Assembly (NCBI RefSeq): GCF_018278905.1
Contig: NZ_CP046600.1
Span: 62,001 to 126,000, forward strand
DNA: 64,000 nucleotides
Origin: Mycobacterium spongiae
GTDB taxonomy: Bacteria; Actinomycetota; Actinomycetes; Mycobacteriales; Mycobacteriaceae
Direction: 5' to 3'
The notes under the pieces were generated by a model. That model made no database searches, was not told the DNA's origin, and saw only the letters and a program-made list of their open reading frames with translations. Below are positions 1-9,457 of the stretch, one piece after another. A program made the position numbers and the translations under genes. The stretch's first letter is position 1; each line of letters begins with the position of its first letter.

Positions 1-1
1 G

Positions 2-2296
2 GCGCTCGACAGTCCGCCGACGGCGCCCCTGCAGCGCGAACCGCTCGACCAGGTCAAAGCTGCATTGGACGTTCCGCCAGGCAAATCTCGAGGCCAAGAG
101 TGGCCGGGGGGTGGCGGGGGCCCGCCCCCGTCCGGGCCGATCGGTCCCGACGGATCGTCGGGAGGCAGGGCGCCCGGACCGCACTGGGGTTGGTCACGGC
201 ACATCAACTGGAAATGGGTGCGGCGTTCGATGTACCTCGCCGCGGCGGTGGTCGTGCTGTTGCCCATCGTCACGTTCACGATGGCGTACTTGATTGTCGA
301 CGTTCCCAGGCCGGGCGACATCCGGACCAATCAGGTCTCCACCATCCTCGCCAGCGACGGTTCGGAGCTCGCCAAGATCGTGCCACCGGAAGGGAATCGA
401 GTCGATATCGATCTCGACCAGGTGCCGACACACGTACGCCAGGCCGTCATTGCGGCCGAAGACCGCAACTTCTACTCGAATCCGGGCTTTTCGGTGCGCG
501 GTTTCCTCCGCGCCGTGCAGAACAACCTCTTCGGCAGCGGCGACCTCCAGGGCGGCTCGACCATCACCCAGCAGTACGTCAAGAACGCGCTAGTCGGCTC
601 CGCCCAGCACGGTTGGAGCGGTCTGATGCGCAAAGCCAAAGAGTTGGTCATCGCGACCAAGATGTCGGGGGAGTGGTCCAAAGACGATGTGTTGCAGGCG
701 TATCTGAACATCATCTATTTCGGCCGCGGTGCCTACGGGATTTCGGCCGCCGCGACCGCGTACTTCGACAAGCCGGTCGAACAGCTCACTGTCTCCCAGG
801 GGGCACTGTTGGCAGCGCTGATTCGACGGCCTTCGTCGCTGGACCCGGCCGTTGATCCCCAGGGCGCCCGCGCACGGTGGAACTGGGTGCTCGACGGGAT
901 GGTGGAAACCAAGGCGCTGTCCGAGAGCGACCGCGCCGCACAGGTGTTTCCCAAGACCGTGCCGCCCGAGCAGGCCCGTGAGGACAACCAGCCGCGCGGC
1001 CCTGAAGGGCTGATCGAGCGGCAGGTGACCAAGGAGCTCCTCGACCTGTTCAACATCGACGAGCAGACCCTCAATACCCAGGGGTTGCAGGTCACCACCA
1101 CAATCGATCGCCAGGCGCAGCGGGCGGCGGAAAAGGCGGTCGCCAAGTACCTCGACGGGCAGGACCCCGACATGCGGGCCGCCGTGGTGTCTATCGACCC
1201 GCATAACGGCGCTGTGCGTGCCTACTACGGCGGTGACAATGCCAATGGCTTCGACTTCGCCCAGGCGGGACTGCAGACCGGGTCGTCGTTCAAGGTTTTT
1301 GCCCTCATCGCTGCCCTGGAACAGGGAATCGGTCTGGGCTACGAGGTGGACAGCGCGCCGGTGACGGTCGACGGCATCACGATCACCAATGTTGGCGGTG
1401 AGAGTTGCGGGACCTGCAATATCGCCGAGGCGCTCAAGATGTCGCTGAACACCTCGTATTACCGCCTGATGCTCAAGCTGTCGGGTGGTCCAGAGGCCGT
1501 TGCGCAAGCCGCGCACGAAGCCGGCATCGCCGAAAGCTTCCCGGGCGTCCCCTACACGCTGTCCGAGGACGGCAAAGGCGGTCCACCCAACAATGGGATC
1601 GTGTTGGGCCAGTACCAAACCCGGGTGATTGACATGGCGTCGGCGTATGCCACTCTCGCCGCCTCCGGCGTGTACTACCCGCCGCATTTCGTTCAAAAGG
1701 TGGTCAACGCCGAAGGCCAGGTCCTCTTCGACGCCAGCACCGAGGACAACACCGGCGACCAGCGCATCCCGGCGGCGGTGGCCGACAACGTCACTGCGGC
1801 GATGGAGCCGATTGCCTCCTATTCAAATGGCCACAATCTGGCGGGGGGCCGGGCGTCGGCCTCAAAGACCGGTACCACTCAGCTCGGTGACACCCTCGCC
1901 AACAAAGACGCGTGGATGGTCGGGTACACGCCGTCGCTGTCCACCGCCGTATGGGTTGGTACCGCCAAGGACGACGAGCCATTGGTAACCGCCTCGGGTG
2001 CACCGATTTACGGCTCAGGCCTGCCGTCGGATATCTGGAAGGCGACCATGGACGGCGCCCTGAAGGGCACGTCGAACGAGACCTTCCCCCGACCGACCGA
2101 GGTGGGCGGCTACGCGGGTGTCCCGGCGCCCCCGCCGCCGCCGCCGGAGGCATTGCCCACCGAAACTGTCATCCAACCCACGATAGAGGTGGCGCCCGGT
2201 ATTACGATTCCGGTCGGCCCGCCCACTACCATCACCCTCCCGCCGCCCCCACCGCCGGATGGCGCGCCCGCTGATGCTCCCACCCCGCCACCGTGA
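2..2296 (+). CDS. ponA1: Bifunctional class A penicillin-binding protein PonA1 (5' end outside window)
   Basis: This is a class A PBP that polymerises and cross-links peptidoglycan at the outer face of the membrane. A Pro/Gly-rich cytoplasmic tail is followed by one membrane segment (about 224-300). The transglycosylase domain shows EDRNF (catalytic Glu), GGSTITQQ, RKAKELVIA and LNIIYFGRGAYG. The transpeptidase domain shows SSFK (acyl-serine SxxK), SLN and KTGTT. The C-terminus is a Pro-rich tail. The protein matches the remembered M. tuberculosis PonA1 (Rv0050) nearly end to end. The frame is open back to base 2 with no clear start (the first possible start is TTG at 65), so the N-terminus very probably lies upstream of the window. 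The stop overlaps the GTG of the next gene (GTGA), which suggests translational coupling. Confidence 0.95.
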   Translation, partial: ALDSPPTAPLQREPLDQVKAALDVPPGKSRGQEWPGGGGGPPPSGPIGPDGSSGGRAPGPHWGWSRHINWKWVRRSMYLAAAVVVLLPIVTFTMAYLIVDVPRPGDIRTNQVSTILASDGSELAKIVPPEGNRVDIDLDQVPTHVRQAVIAAEDRNFYSNPGFSVRGFLRAVQNNLFGSGDLQGGSTITQQYVKNALVGSAQHGWSGLMRKAKELVIATKMSGEWSKDDVLQAYLNIIYFGRGAYGISAAATAYFDKPVEQLTVSQGALLAALIRRPSSLDPAVDPQGARARWNWVLDGMVETKALSESDRAAQVFPKTVPPEQAREDNQPRGPEGLIERQVTKELLDLFNIDEQTLNTQGLQVTTTIDRQAQRAAEKAVAKYLDGQDPDMRAAVVSIDPHNGAVRAYYGGDNANGFDFAQAGLQTGSSFKVFALIAALEQGIGLGYEVDSAPVTVDGITITNVGGESCGTCNIAEALKMSLNTSYYRLMLKLSGGPEAVAQAAHEAGIAESFPGVPYTLSEDGKGGPPNNGIVLGQYQTRVIDMASAYATLAASGVYYPPHFVQKVVNAEGQVLFDASTEDNTGDQRIPAAVADNVTAAMEPIASYSNGHNLAGGRASASKTGTTQLGDTLANKDAWMVGYTPSLSTAVWVGTAKDDEPLVTASGAPIYGSGLPSDIWKATMDGALKGTSNETFPRPTEVGGYAGVPAPPPPPPEALPTETVIQPTIEVAPGITIPVGPPTTITLPPPPPPDGAPADAPTPPP

Positions 2297-3972
2297 CCGG
2301 GATACCGACGCACAGCGCCAGCATCTCGCCCCTGCCTTTAGCCACCGACCTCCGTAGCGCGGACAACCGCGATTTCCCCAGCCGGAATGACGTTTTGGGC
2401 TCCGCTCTGGCGAATGTGGTCGGTGGACCGGTGGGCCGGCATGCGCTGATCGGCCGCACCCGGTTGATGACCCCGCTGCGGGTGATGCTCGCGATCGCGT
2501 TGGTGTTCCTGGCACTCGGCTGGTCGACAAAGGCGGCCTGTTTGCAGACCACCGGTAGCGGGCCGGGGGACGAGCGGGTGGCCAACTGGGACAACCAACG
2601 CGCCTACTACGAGTTGTGCTACTCGGACACGGTGCCGCTCTATGGTGCGGAGCTATTGAACCAGGGCAAGTTTCCGTACAGGTCGAGCTGGATCGAGACC
2701 GACGGCGACGGCACCCCGAAACTGACCTACGACGGACAGATCGCGGTGCGTTATATGGAGTACCCGGTGCTGACCGGGGTCTATCAGTACGTGTCGATGG
2801 CACTGGCCAAGACCTACACGGCGATAACCAGGGTGGCTCCGCTTCCGGTGATCGCCGAGGTCGTCATGTTTTTCAATATCGCCGCATTCGGACTGGCCCT
2901 GGCTTGGTTGGCCACGGTCCGGGCCGCCGCGGGTCTGGCGGGCCGCCGCATCTGGGACGCGGCTCTGGTGGCCGCGTGTCCGCTGGTGATCTTTCAGATC
3001 TTCACCAACTTCGATGCTGTGGCAACCGCCTTCGCGATGGGCGGACTGCTGGCGTGGGCGCGGCGCAGACCGGTGTTGGCCGGTGTGTTGCTCGGATTCG
3101 GTGCGGCGGCAAAGCTGTATCCTCTTTTGTTCGTGTACCCGTTGCTGCTGCTGGGAATTCGAGCTGGCCGCCTAAGGGCGCTCGCCCGAACCGCAACGGC
3201 CATGGCCGCGACCTGGCTGTTGGTGAATCTGCCCGTGCTGCTGTTGTTTCCGCGTGGGTGGTCGGAATTCTTTCGGCTCAACACCCGCCGCTGGGACGAC
3301 ATCGATTCGCTGTACAACGTCGTGAAATCGTTCACTGGCTGGCGCGGTTTCGATCCCAACTTGGGTTTCTGGGAGCCACCGGTGATCCTCAATACCGTTG
3401 TCGCGGTGTCGTTTGTACTATGTTGCGTGGCCATCGCCTATATCGCGGCCACGGCTCCCCAGCGGCCGCGGGTGGCGCAGCTGACGTTCCTCCTGTTGGC
3501 GGCTTTTCTGCTGACAAACAAGGTGTGGAGCCCGCAATTCTCCTTGTGGCTGGTGCCGTTGGCGGTGCTGGCGGTGCCGCACCGCCGGATCTTGTTGGCG
3601 TGGATGACGATCGATGCGCTGGTATGGGTGCCACGGATGTATTACTTGTACGGCAACCCGAGCCGCTCGCTGCCGGAGCAGTGGTTCACCGCGACGGTGT
3701 TGCTGCGCGATATCGCGGTGATGGCGCTGTGTGCGTTGGTGATTCGACAGATCTATCGCCCCGAGGAAGATCTGGTGCGATGGCACGGGCGAGTCGATGA
3801 TCCCGGGGGCGGAGTCTACGACCGCGCCCCCGACGCCGCGCCCGGTTGGTTGCCGGACTGGCTGCGTCCGACGCGGTTGGGGCACTCGGCCGATCCGCAG
3901 CCACCTCGGGAAATCGGCGCACAAACCGGCAGCATCAGTACGCCGACCGGGCGCGTCGGGAGCCAGGCATGA
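2293..3972 (+). CDS. GT87-type polytopic membrane glycosyltransferase (Rv0051-like)
   Basis: The 559-residue product is an integral membrane protein with about 10 hydrophobic helices. It resembles M. tuberculosis Rv0051 and the DUF2029/GT87 family of polyprenyl-phosphate-sugar-dependent mannosyltransferases. After the first helix (around residues 57-75) comes a long extracytoplasmic loop with conserved NWDNQRAYYELCYSD, then a run of membrane segments with the KLYPLLF signature seen in this family. The chosen GTG overlaps the ponA1 stop; an internal start nearer the ALIGRTRL segment is possible because the first 50 residues look unconserved. The following gene overlaps its stop (ATGA), so ponA1, this gene and the DJ-1 gene appear to be one transcriptional unit. 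The acceptor substrate is unknown. Confidence 0.88.
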   Translation: MTGIPTHSASISPLPLATDLRSADNRDFPSRNDVLGSALANVVGGPVGRHALIGRTRLMTPLRVMLAIALVFLALGWSTKAACLQTTGSGPGDERVANWDNQRAYYELCYSDTVPLYGAELLNQGKFPYRSSWIETDGDGTPKLTYDGQIAVRYMEYPVLTGVYQYVSMALAKTYTAITRVAPLPVIAEVVMFFNIAAFGLALAWLATVRAAAGLAGRRIWDAALVAACPLVIFQIFTNFDAVATAFAMGGLLAWARRRPVLAGVLLGFGAAAKLYPLLFVYPLLLLGIRAGRLRALARTATAMAATWLLVNLPVLLLFPRGWSEFFRLNTRRWDDIDSLYNVVKSFTGWRGFDPNLGFWEPPVILNTVVAVSFVLCCVAIAYIAATAPQRPRVAQLTFLLLAAFLLTNKVWSPQFSLWLVPLAVLAVPHRRILLAWMTIDALVWVPRMYYLYGNPSRSLPEQWFTATVLLRDIAVMALCALVIRQIYRPEEDLVRWHGRVDDPGGGVYDRAPDAAPGWLPDWLRPTRLGHSADPQPPREIGAQTGSISTPTGRVGSQA

Positions 3973-4607
3973 CGCAGGTCGCCATTCCGGTGTTCCCGCG
4001 GTTCACTGCCCTCGATGCGGTTGGCCCTTACGAGGTGTTGCAACGCCTTCCGTCGGTCGACGTGGTGTTTGTAGGTCATCAGCGGGGAGAGGTGCGCACC
4101 GCAAACCACATGCTGGGAATGACGTGCGACGCCACGTTCGACGAGGTCAGCACACCGGATGTGGTGGTGTTCCCGGGTGGTCCGGGAACCCGCATCCTGG
4201 TCGAAGACCAAACCTTCCGGGGATGGCTGCAATCGGTGCACCCGCATACGAAATTCACGACGTCGGTATGTACCGGTGCGCTCGTGCTGGGCGCCGCCGG
4301 CCTGCTCGACGGACTTACCGCGACCACCCATTGGCGGGCCGCAGAGCAACTCAACGAGTTGGGTGCCACCTATGTGCCCGACCGCGTCGTCGAGCATCTA
4401 CCGCAGCGGATCATCACCGCTGCGGGGGTATCCAGCGGGATCGACATGGCGTTGCGGCTGGCTGAGCTGCTTGTCGATCGCGAGGCCGCCGAGGCCATTC
4501 AGTTACTGATCGAGTACGACCCGCAGCCGCCGTTCGACTCGGGTGCGCTCGCCAAGGCTGACACGGCCACCAAGGCGCTCGCCGAATTTCTTTCGCCGCT
4601 TCCGTGA
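3969..4607 (+). CDS. DJ-1/PfpI family protein (Rv0052-like)
   Basis: The 212-residue product has a single DJ-1/PfpI (class I glutamine amidotransferase-like) domain. The nucleophile-elbow cysteine is Cys101 in SVCTGALVLGAAGLL, an arrangement close to isonitrile hydratases, and is followed by the TTHW motif. The acid-side motif is VFPGGPG (about 67-73). It corresponds to Rv0052 of M. tuberculosis. The start is the ATG whose last two bases overlap the preceding TGA; the frame is open further upstream, but that part lies inside the glycosyltransferase gene and looks non-coding. Isocyanide hydratase activity is possible from the motif, but the enzyme's real substrate cannot be told from sequence. 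Confidence 0.88.
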   Translation: MTQVAIPVFPRFTALDAVGPYEVLQRLPSVDVVFVGHQRGEVRTANHMLGMTCDATFDEVSTPDVVVFPGGPGTRILVEDQTFRGWLQSVHPHTKFTTSVCTGALVLGAAGLLDGLTATTHWRAAEQLNELGATYVPDRVVEHLPQRIITAAGVSSGIDMALRLAELLVDREAAEAIQLLIEYDPQPPFDSGALAKADTATKALAEFLSPLP

Positions 4608-4730
4608 CGGGGCGCCGTGGCATCGCGGATTCGGCTGGATTTCCCGGTCAGCGCGCTGTCCGGTAGCCTAGGGCGGTTGCCGACGCAGGCGACCCTCCTG
4701 CCACGGACCGACCGTGGCCGCGTAGACCAG

Positions 4731-4739
4731 AGGAGGTGA
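4731..4739 (+). promoter_or_regulatory. Shine-Dalgarno of rpsF
   Basis: AGGAGGTGA lies 10 bases upstream of the rpsF ATG and is nearly a perfect anti-16S match. It supports the ATG at 4750 over the out-of-frame ATG at 4740. Confidence 0.8.
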
Positions 4740-4749
4740 TGAGGTTCCC

Positions 4750-5040
4750 ATGCGTCCATACGAAATCATGGTCATCCTTGACCCCACGCTTGACGAACGT
4801 ACCGTGGCCCCGTCCCTGGAGACATTCCTCAACGTTGTCCGCAAGGACGGTGGGACTGTTGACAAGGTCGACATCTGGGGCAAGCGCCGGCTGGCGTATG
4901 AAATCGCCAAGCACGCCGAAGGCATCTATGTCGTCATCGACTTGAAAGCCGCTCCGGCGACCGTCTCCGAGCTCGATCGCCAGCTCAGCCTCAACGAGTC
5001 GGTGTTACGCACCAAGGTCATGCGCACTGACCCGCACTGA
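4750..5040 (+). CDS. rpsF: 30S ribosomal protein S6
   Basis: The 96-residue product, the usual mycobacterial length, starts [12 protein letters not shown] and carries the S6 core [11 protein letters not shown]6 binds the central domain of 16S rRNA as a heterodimer with S18, which is encoded two genes downstream. The gene begins the classic rpsF-ssb-rpsR-rplI cluster and has a strong ribosome binding site. The 142 bp before it (4608-4749) presumably hold the cluster promoter, but no convincing -10/-35 pair was picked out. Confidence 0.97.
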   Translation: MRPYEIMVILDPTLDERTVAPSLETFLNVVRKDGGTVDKVDIWGKRRLAYEIAKHAEGIYVVIDLKAAPATVSELDRQLSLNESVLRTKVMRTDPH

Positions 5041-5156
5041 TCGGATATCAATGCGATCGCCGGGCGTTAGCTACCAGCTGTCGGTGCCGTTGCGTAGGCT
5101 CGGCGGCGACATGCTCGCGACTACCCACCCATTCCAGGCGGACCGAGGAGGAAATT

Positions 5157-5666
5157 GTGGCTGGTGACACCACGATCACGGTTGTCGGAAACCTGACCGC
5201 TGACCCCGAACTGCGGTTCATCCCGTCCGGTGCCGCCGTGGCGAATTTCACCGTGGCATCAACGCCCCGCATCTACGACCGCCAGAGCGGGGAATGGAAA
5301 GACGGCGAGGCGCTGTTCCTGCGATGCAATATCTGGCGCGAGGCGGCCGAGAATGTGGCCGAGAGCTTGACCCGCGGGTCGCGGGTGATCGTCTCCGGCC
5401 GGCTCAAGCAGCGCAGCTTCGAAACCCGCGAGGGTGAAAAGCGCACCGTCGTCGAGGTGGAGGTCGATGAGATAGGGCCCTCGCTTCGCTACGCCACTGC
5501 CAAGGTCAACAAGACCAGCCGCGGCGGCGGAGGCGGCGGTTTTGGCGGTGGGTCCCGGCAGGCGGCTGCTGCTGCACCCGCGAGCGGCGGCAAAGGGGAC
5601 GACCCGTGGGGCAGCGCCCCGGCGTCGGGCTCGTTCGGCGGCGGCGACGACGAGCCGCCGTTCTGA
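5157..5666 (+). CDS. ssb: Single-stranded DNA-binding protein
   Basis: The 169-residue SSB coats single-stranded DNA in replication, repair and recombination. The N-terminal OB fold (about 1-115) reads [17 protein letters not shown] and contains the mycobacterial [18 protein letters not shown] segment. It is followed by a Gly/Ala/Ser-rich linker and the acidic tip DDEPPF that docks partner proteins. The GTG start is preceded by GAGGAGG (5146-5152). It is slightly longer than the 164-residue M. tuberculosis protein, owing to the Gly-rich linker. It sits between rpsF and rpsR as in most bacteria. Confidence 0.97.
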   Translation: MAGDTTITVVGNLTADPELRFIPSGAAVANFTVASTPRIYDRQSGEWKDGEALFLRCNIWREAAENVAESLTRGSRVIVSGRLKQRSFETREGEKRTVVEVEVDEIGPSLRYATAKVNKTSRGGGGGGFGGGSRQAAAAAPASGGKGDDPWGSAPASGSFGGGDDEPPF

Positions 5667-5709
5667 ACTAGAACTTCTTCAGCATTAGCAAACGGAAAGA
5701 AAGAAACCT

Positions 5710-5964
5710 ATGGGCAAGTCGAACAAGCGGCGCCCGGCTCCCGAGAAGCCGGTCAAGACGCGCAAATGCGTCTTCTGCGCGAAGAAGGACCAAGCGATCG
5801 ACTACAAGGACACTGCGCTGCTGCGCACCTACATCAGTGAGCGCGGCAAAATCCGGGCACGCCGGGTCACTGGCAACTGTGTGCAGCACCAGCGCGACAT
5901 CGCCATCGCGGTGAAGAATGCCCGCGAGGTGGCGCTGCTGCCGTTTACCTCCTCGGCGCGATAG
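5710..5964 (+). CDS. rpsR: 30S ribosomal protein S18, cysteine-containing (C+) form
   Basis: The 84-residue S18 pairs with S6 on the 30S platform. It contains [11 protein letters not shown], the CxxC typical of the zinc-associated C+ paralogue (rpsR1 in M. tuberculosis). A C- paralogue normally encoded elsewhere replaces it under zinc starvation. The start ATG follows a GAAAGAAAGAAA purine tract. The gene lies 43 bp after ssb and 30 bp before rplI, within the same operon. Confidence 0.96.
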   Translation: MGKSNKRRPAPEKPVKTRKCVFCAKKDQAIDYKDTALLRTYISERGKIRARRVTGNCVQHQRDIAIAVKNAREVALLPFTSSAR

Positions 5965-5994
5965 CCACCGCACGTCCACGGAAAGTACCTAGAG

Positions 5995-6453
5995 ATGAAG
6001 CTGATTCTGACCGCCGACGTCGACCACCTCGGTTCCGTCGGCGACACTGTCGAGGTCAAAGATGGCTACGGTCGCAATTTCCTGCTGCCGCGCGGAATGG
6101 CGATCGTTGCGTCGCGGGGTGCCCAGAAACAGGCGGATGAGATCCGCCGCGCCCGCGAAACCAAGGCGGTGCGCGACCTTGAGCACGCCAACGAGATCAA
6201 AGCTGCTATTGAGGCGCTCGGCCCGGTATCGCTGCCGGTGAGGACGGCCGTCGATTCCGGCAAGCTGTTCGGCTCCGTGACGGCCGCAGATGTGGTTGCG
6301 GCCGTCAAGAAGGCCGGCGGCCCGAATCTCGACAAGCGCATCGTGCGGCTGCCCAAGACACACATCAAGGCGGTGGGCACCCACCAGGTGTCGGTGCACC
6401 TGCACCCCGACGTCGATCTCGAGTTGCCTCTCGACGTGGTAGCGGAGAGCTAG
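5995..6453 (+). CDS. rplI: 50S ribosomal protein L9
   Basis: The 152-residue L9 has the N-terminal 23S-binding domain [17 protein letters not shown] with [16 protein letters not shown], a long connecting helix (about 40-75) and the C-terminal domain ending in the LPLDVVAES strand. Length and sequence fit the mycobacterial protein. It is the last gene of the rpsF cluster. Confidence 0.97.
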   Translation: MKLILTADVDHLGSVGDTVEVKDGYGRNFLLPRGMAIVASRGAQKQADEIRRARETKAVRDLEHANEIKAAIEALGPVSLPVRTAVDSGKLFGSVTAADVVAAVKKAGGPNLDKRIVRLPKTHIKAVGTHQVSVHLHPDVDLELPLDVVAES

Positions 6454-6983
6454 ACCGCTACGTTCCACTCACTCCGGTAGGCGGCCATCGCCGGCTGGCC
6501 GCCGGGTCATGGCCGTCCCCAGGGTGCACTGCGACGACGGCCGGCCCAGCGTGGGAGGTCGCACTGGCGAACTAGCGGGGGGCTCGGTGCGCGCGGTCGG
6601 CGTTACCGGCGTGTCACTCGGCGACCATCTTGCTGAAATCGAACACGCCCGGCGCGGTAACCTGGCCCGACACGCCGGAGAGATTCTTGTCCACACGAGA
6701 TGCGTGGCGTTGTATGGCTGCTAGCAGCAGTGATGTCCCAGCGGTCCGCACTAATCCACAGGTTCTTCACAACCCGCTCAACACAGCCGTCAACGCATTT
6801 CCACACACGATGCACAACCTTATGAACAGCAGCCCCTTGGAGTCCTCGCCAGCAACGTTTACGTTCTTCCCGGCGCGAGGTGAGGAGTGTTCTTGGGGAG
6901 GCGTGTCACTGCTTTGACTTACGCTCTGGATATCGGCTATCGAATGTACGTTCGGACGCCTGTGTCGGAGGAGGTGAGAGCCT
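6454..6983 (+). other. Intergenic region upstream of dnaB
   Basis: No convincing gene is visible in these 530 bp, although M. tuberculosis places Rv0057 about here. Frames of up to 95 codons exist but show no recognisable protein. The stretch 6750-6820 is richer in A and T than its surroundings and holds DnaA-box-like words (TAATCCACA at 6752, ATTTCCACA at 6797). The dnaB ribosome binding site GGAGGAGG lies at 6967-6974. Confidence 0.6.
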
Positions 6984-9380
6984 ATGGCGGTCGTTGACGA
7001 CCTAGAACCGGGTGTCGACGCACCCCCCAGTGAGGACTTTGGTCGCCAGCCGCCTCAGGATCTTGCCGCTGAACAGTCAGTGCTCGGCGGGATGCTGCTG
7101 AGCAAGGACGCCATCGCCGATGTGCTGGAAAAGCTGCGGCCCGGCGACTTCTACCGTCCGGCACATCAGAACGTCTATGACGCGATTTTGGACTTGTACG
7201 GGCGAGGTGAGCCGGCGGATGCGGTGACGGTCGCGGCGGAACTTGACCGGCGGGGGCTGTTGCGGCGGATCGGCGGCGCGCCATACCTACACACCCTGAT
7301 TTCGACCGTGCCGACGGCCGCCAACGCGGGCTACTACGCGGGCATCGTGGGGGAGAAGGCGCTGCTGCGCCGGCTCGTGGAGGCCGGCACGCGAGTGGTG
7401 CAATACGGCTACGCCGGAGCCGAGGGTGCCGACGTCGCCGAGGTGGTCGATCGGGCACAAGCCGAAATCTACGACGTTGCAGATCGCCGGCAATCGGAAG
7501 ACTTTGTCGCGCTCGAGGATCTGCTGCAGCCGACGATGGATGAGATCGACGCCATCGCCTCCAACGGTGGGTTGGCGCGGGGCGTGCCCACCGGTTTCAT
7601 CGAACTCGACGAGGTAACCAATGGTCTGCATCCCGGGCAGATGGTTATCGTCGCGGCCCGGCCGGGCGTCGGCAAGGCGCTCGCCTTGGGGACGCCGCTG
7701 CCCACGCCGTCCGGCTGGACGACGATGGGTGCCGTCGCGGTCGGTGATGAGCTGCTTGGCGTCGACGGGCAGCCGACGCGGGTGGTGGCTGCCACCGACG
7801 TGATGCTGGGACGGCCGTGCTACGAGGTTGAGTTCTCCGACGGGACAGTGATCGTCGCAGATGCGGCGCACCAGTGGTTGACCGACACACACGCAGCTCG
7901 CAAGTCGGTGCACGCTGCCGCGGTGGGCTATGACCGCTATCAACAGCGCACCGTTGCAGCGGTGCGGACGACGGCCCAGATCGCCGGAACTCTACGGTGC
8001 CATCCTCGAGATCGGCGCCTGAACCACAGCGTGACCAATGCGCGTGCACTTGAGCTACCGGATCGCGAGTTCTTGGTCCCGCCGTACACTCTCGGCGCCT
8101 GGCTTGCGGATGGCGCCAGCGAGGCAGCCCAAATCACCACGACCGAACCTGAAATCCTCATGCGGATCGAAGCGGACGGATTCGCAGGCCGGGAGTGCAC
8201 GTCCACCGCGGGCGCCATGCAGGCGCGACTGCGCACGCTCGGCGTGCTCGGCAACAAGCACATTCCGACGGAATACCTGCGGGGGTCCGAGACGCAGCGG
8301 CGCGCTCTGCTCGCCGGGTTGCTTGACACCGACGGAACAGTAGCGGCCGGCGGTGCCGTCCAACTTACGGTGACTAACCCTCGGCTGGCGAGTGATGTCG
8401 CCGAGTTGGTCGTCAGCCTGGGTTATCACTGCCACACCTCGACCACACACGTCCGCGGCCGTCACGCGCCGTCCAGCATCGCCTACACGCTGAGTTTCTC
8501 CACGGACGATGCGGTGTTCGCGGTGCAGCGAAAGGCGATAGCGCACAAGGAGCGTCGGGCTATCGCCGGCGCCGAGCGCTGTGGATCACGCTTCATCGTG
8601 GACGTCCGCCGGATCGAAACAGTTCCCGTGCGATGTGTCGAGGTGGACAACGCCAGCCACATGTATCTGGCGGGTAAGGCCATGATTCCTACCCATAACT
8701 CCACTCTCGGGCTGGACTTCATGCGGTCGTGCTCGATCAGGAACCGCCAGGCCAGCGTCATCTTTTCGCTGGAGATGAGCAAGTCCGAGATCGTGATGCG
8801 GTTGTTGTCCGCGGAAGCGAAAATCAAACTCTCCGACATGCGTTCGGGCCGCATGAACGACGACGACTGGACCCGGCTGGCGCGTCGGATGAGCGAAATC
8901 AGCGAGGCCCCACTGTATATCGACGACTCACCCAACCTCACCATGATGGAGATTCGGGCCAAGGCGCGTCGCTTGCGGCAGAAATCTGACCTGCGGCTGA
9001 TCGTGGTCGACTACATGCAGCTGATGACCTCCGGCAAGAAGTTCGAATCGCGCCAAGTAGAAGTATCCGAGTTCTCCCGCAACCTGAAGCTGCTCGCGAA
9101 AGAACTTGAGGTTCCGGTGGTTGCGATCAGCCAGCTCAACCGCGGTCCCGAGCAGCGCACTGACAAAAAGCCCATGTTGGCTGATCTGAGGGAATCGGGA
9201 AGTTTGGAGCAGGATAGTGACGTCGTGATCCTGCTTCACCGCCCCGACGCGTTCGACCGCGATGATCCGCGTGGGGGAGAGGCGGACTTCATTCTGGCCA
9301 AGCACCGCAACGGCCCGACCAAGACTGTTACCGTCGCGCACCAGCTGCACTTGTCGCGCTTTGCGAACATGGCCAGATGA
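6984..9380 (+). CDS. dnaB: Replicative DNA helicase DnaB, intein-containing precursor
   Basis: The 798-residue precursor holds a helicase of about 457 residues once the 341-residue intein is removed. The N-terminal DnaB domain (about 25-130) includes QDLAAEQSVLGGMLL. The RecA-like ATPase carries the Walker A loop ARPGVGK that the intein splits just before ST. The C-extein shows SLEMSK, DYMQLM (Walker B) and SQLNRGPEQR with the DLRESGSLEQD motif. The hexameric helicase unwinds DNA at the fork and is essential, so splicing must work. The ATG has a strong GGAGGAGG ribosome binding site. Synteny with M. tuberculosis ends immediately after the stop. Confidence 0.97.
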   Translation: MAVVDDLEPGVDAPPSEDFGRQPPQDLAAEQSVLGGMLLSKDAIADVLEKLRPGDFYRPAHQNVYDAILDLYGRGEPADAVTVAAELDRRGLLRRIGGAPYLHTLISTVPTAANAGYYAGIVGEKALLRRLVEAGTRVVQYGYAGAEGADVAEVVDRAQAEIYDVADRRQSEDFVALEDLLQPTMDEIDAIASNGGLARGVPTGFIELDEVTNGLHPGQMVIVAARPGVGKALALGTPLPTPSGWTTMGAVAVGDELLGVDGQPTRVVAATDVMLGRPCYEVEFSDGTVIVADAAHQWLTDTHAARKSVHAAAVGYDRYQQRTVAAVRTTAQIAGTLRCHPRDRRLNHSVTNARALELPDREFLVPPYTLGAWLADGASEAAQITTTEPEILMRIEADGFAGRECTSTAGAMQARLRTLGVLGNKHIPTEYLRGSETQRRALLAGLLDTDGTVAAGGAVQLTVTNPRLASDVAELVVSLGYHCHTSTTHVRGRHAPSSIAYTLSFSTDDAVFAVQRKAIAHKERRAIAGAERCGSRFIVDVRRIETVPVRCVEVDNASHMYLAGKAMIPTHNSTLGLDFMRSCSIRNRQASVIFSLEMSKSEIVMRLLSAEAKIKLSDMRSGRMNDDDWTRLARRMSEISEAPLYIDDSPNLTMMEIRAKARRLRQKSDLRLIVVDYMQLMTSGKKFESRQVEVSEFSRNLKLLAKELEVPVVAISQLNRGPEQRTDKKPMLADLRESGSLEQDSDVVILLHRPDAFDRDDPRGGEADFILAKHRNGPTKTVTVAHQLHLSRFANMAR
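7677..8699 (+). mobile_element. DnaB intein with LAGLIDADG homing endonuclease domain
   Basis: This in-frame insertion of 341 residues sits between the Walker A lysine (residue 231) and the +1 Ser (residue 573), the same site as in M. tuberculosis DnaB. It begins with Ala instead of the usual Cys/Ser nucleophile and ends in His340-Asn341. The Trp-Cys-Thr triplet expected of class 3 inteins is visible: Trp67 in HQW, Cys320 in RCVEV and Thr339 in IPTHN. Two LAGLIDADG-like helices are present (LGAWLADGAS and LLAGLLDTDGT), each with its acidic residue, so the homing nuclease may still be active. It is shorter than the roughly 416-residue M. tuberculosis intein. Confidence 0.93.
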
Positions 9381-9396
9381 AGATTCGGAGGTGTAG

Positions 9397-9426
9397 GGTC
9401 TCACGGAACGTGGCGGAATCTCACGG
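9397..9426. repeat. Paired TCTCACGG sites, putative transposon left end
   Basis: GGTCTCACGG (9397-9406) and AATCTCACGG (9417-9426) are 20 bp apart, just after the dnaB stop. They are inverted relative to the CCGTGAGAC sites at 12269-12302. A related GTGAGAC follows at 9461. The arrangement suggests transposase binding sites at an element end; this is inferred, not shown. Confidence 0.4.
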
Positions 9427-9457
9427 TTGATTTCAAACGGATTTCAAATTTGAAGGA

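Noticed and set aside
590..1696. 368-codon minus-strand frame opposite ponA1
   Set aside because: It is a high-GC shadow of a firmly identified gene with no recognisable protein features.
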